Source of the DNA: Nostocales cyanobacterium HT-58-2
GTDB taxonomy: Bacteria; Cyanobacteriota; Cyanobacteriia; Cyanobacteriales; Nostocaceae
DNA length: 64,000 nucleotides
Reading direction: 5' to 3'
NCBI GenBank assembly: GCA_002163975.1
Contig: CP019636.1
Span: 7,071,501-7,135,500, forward strand
In this document: piece by piece, positions 63,212 to 64,000 of the stretch
How positions within the stretch are numbered: position 1 is the first letter of the stretch
Layout of the letters: every line of letters begins with the position of its first letter
The notes under the pieces: model-generated
Told to the model about the DNA's origin: nothing
The model's input: the letters and a program-made list of their open reading frames with translations, nothing else
The model's database searches: none
Translations under genes and position numbers: made by a program

Positions 63212-63229
63212 GTTGCGCTTCAGCGCAAC
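63212..63229 (+). terminator. Hairpin after the Fur-family gene
   Basis: GTTGCGC / GCGCAAC perfect 7-bp stem with loop TTCA, 13 bases after the stop, extended by flanking arms ATGAGTTG / CAACTCAT. No T-run. Confidence 0.5.
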
Positions 63230-63585
63230 CACCAACTCATGAATCATGCCCATATTCACTACACTCATTGCCCACAACTGTTTCATTCTCAGCTAAACTT
63301 AGCAAATCAGAAGGCATAAGAATTTTGACTTGCATAACCTAGAAAATACGAGATACTAGGTATACTAATTATATTAGTAAAAACTCTGTTATTTAAATTA
63401 TCTCAGTATAGTGTTCTGCAACCTCATGGCGAACACTCAAAGTCATTGAGTCAAAGGGTAAATGCCTAAAGCAACTAGGATTCATTTATCTGTCTACGAA
63501 AACAGGTCACAATGAGGGAACGAAGCTAAGTTGTAAAGCTTACTTCTTGTTGCAGAAAAACAAAGACTGCGTTTTTAAGCAGATT
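63230..63585. other. Intergenic region before the receiver-domain gene
   Basis: About 355 bases, AT-rich. No gene or repeat supported. Promoter of the last gene. Confidence 0.35.
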
Positions 63586-64000
63586 ATGAGCGATCGCCCT
63601 CTAAAACTATTGCTAGTAGACCAAGACCCCATCTTTCGGTTAGGGTTACGGGTAGCTTTGGAAGAATTCCCTGACTTGCAAGTGGTCTCGGAGGCAGAAA
63701 CAGATACTGCGGCATTGCAGACTTTAACAGAACTCGCACAAGAAGATCCTAACCAAGTAAATTTAGTGGTTTTAGAATTGGGAAATGGTCGTTCCCTCTC
63801 TAGCCAGCAGCTAGGTTTACAACTATGTCAGCATTTGAAAACTCAATATCCTAACCTGCCACTATTGCTCCTAAGTTCTGTCCAAGAACAAAGGCTGCTA
63901 AAAGCAGCAAGAGATGCTGGGGTTGATGGTTACTGTCCCAAAGGGACTCCTGTTTCCACATTAGTCAATGCCATGCGCGAAGTCATCACAGGTGGTTTCT
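63586..64000 (+). CDS. Receiver-domain protein (partial; Ycf55/DUF3685-like)
   Basis: 138 codons from ATG 63586 to the window end. A receiver-domain fold: LLLVDQDPIFRLGLRVAL, with Asp12 and Asp14, and the conserved Lys in YCPKGTP. The phosphorylatable Asp position is Glu (Glu64 in VVLELG), so it may not be phosphorylated. The run-on C-terminal part is missing. The N-terminal receiver followed by a longer protein fits the DUF3685 (Ycf55-like) family. Confidence 0.7.
   Translation, partial: MSDRPLKLLLVDQDPIFRLGLRVALEEFPDLQVVSEAETDTAALQTLTELAQEDPNQVNLVVLELGNGRSLSSQQLGLQLCQHLKTQYPNLPLLLLSSVQEQRLLKAARDAGVDGYCPKGTPVSTLVNAMREVITGGF

Overview
The window comes from a filamentous, Nostocales-type cyanobacterium. 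The evidence is photosystem II genes (psbA, psbO, psbEFLJ), photosystem I psaI, plastid-type NDH-1 genes (ndhC-K-J), a CrtW-type carotenoid ketolase, many HIP1 octamers (GCGATCGC), and the palindromic interspersed repeats typical of this order. No rRNA, tRNA or CRISPR array was recognised. I cannot name the species.

Layout. 1-13 kb: 5' part of crtW, a high-light-inducible protein, a short-chain dehydrogenase with a solo tnpB element against its 3' end, a leftward run of small genes (SRPBCC, CPXCG, radical SAM, SemiSWEET, nucleotidyltransferase), aroC, a high-light type psbA, then a divergent pair (winged-helix/GNAT-like protein and LuxR regulator) followed by cofG. 13-19 kb: an accessory, decaying zone. 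It holds a 21-bp tandem repeat, a MITE-like palindrome, an ATPase gene split by an IS630-family element, its translationally coupled TPR partner with near-identical repeats, and a DUF2281/PemK-like toxin-antitoxin pair whose toxin has an amber stop at codon 10. 19-30 kb: hflX (conserved N-terminus lacking a start codon), a 154-bp MITE with an 8-bp target duplication, grxC-gshB, ftsQ-ftsZ and psbO. 30-37 kb: sigF, a PilP-like lipoprotein, a MotB/OmpA-like protein and a large unknown protein, ending at an IS4-family insertion with a 9-bp target duplication. 37-42 kb: psaI, the psbEFLJ operon with ycf48 and rubA, and ndhC-K-J. 42-64 kb: a second identical IS630 copy, a receiver/histidine kinase, PsiE-like, TPR, an EF-G-like GTPase, a Ctp protease, ispG, a cysteine hydrolase, LysM-M23 and HtrA proteases, DUF760, scpB, ispD, a GT9/GmhB sugar-phosphate pair, crr6, a FurC/PerR-like regulator, and the start of a receiver-domain protein.

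How it fits together. Photosystem II biogenesis dominates: psbA makes D1 with a C-terminal extension, and Ycf48 and RubA are assembly factors encoded beside psbEFLJ. A Ctp-family protease and HtrA represent processing and quality control. ndhC-K-J and the CRR6 NdhI-maturation factor belong to NDH-1. IspG and IspD feed isoprenoids to carotenoids and chlorophyll. GrxC/GshB and FurC/PerR-like point to redox control. SigF lies beside envelope/pilus-like genes.

The best candidate for an undescribed system is the coupled ATPase plus TPR pair at 13.7-18.0 kb. Its second protein looks like a degenerate NTPase domain fused to 11 TPRs. Here it seems to be in the process of inactivation by IS630.
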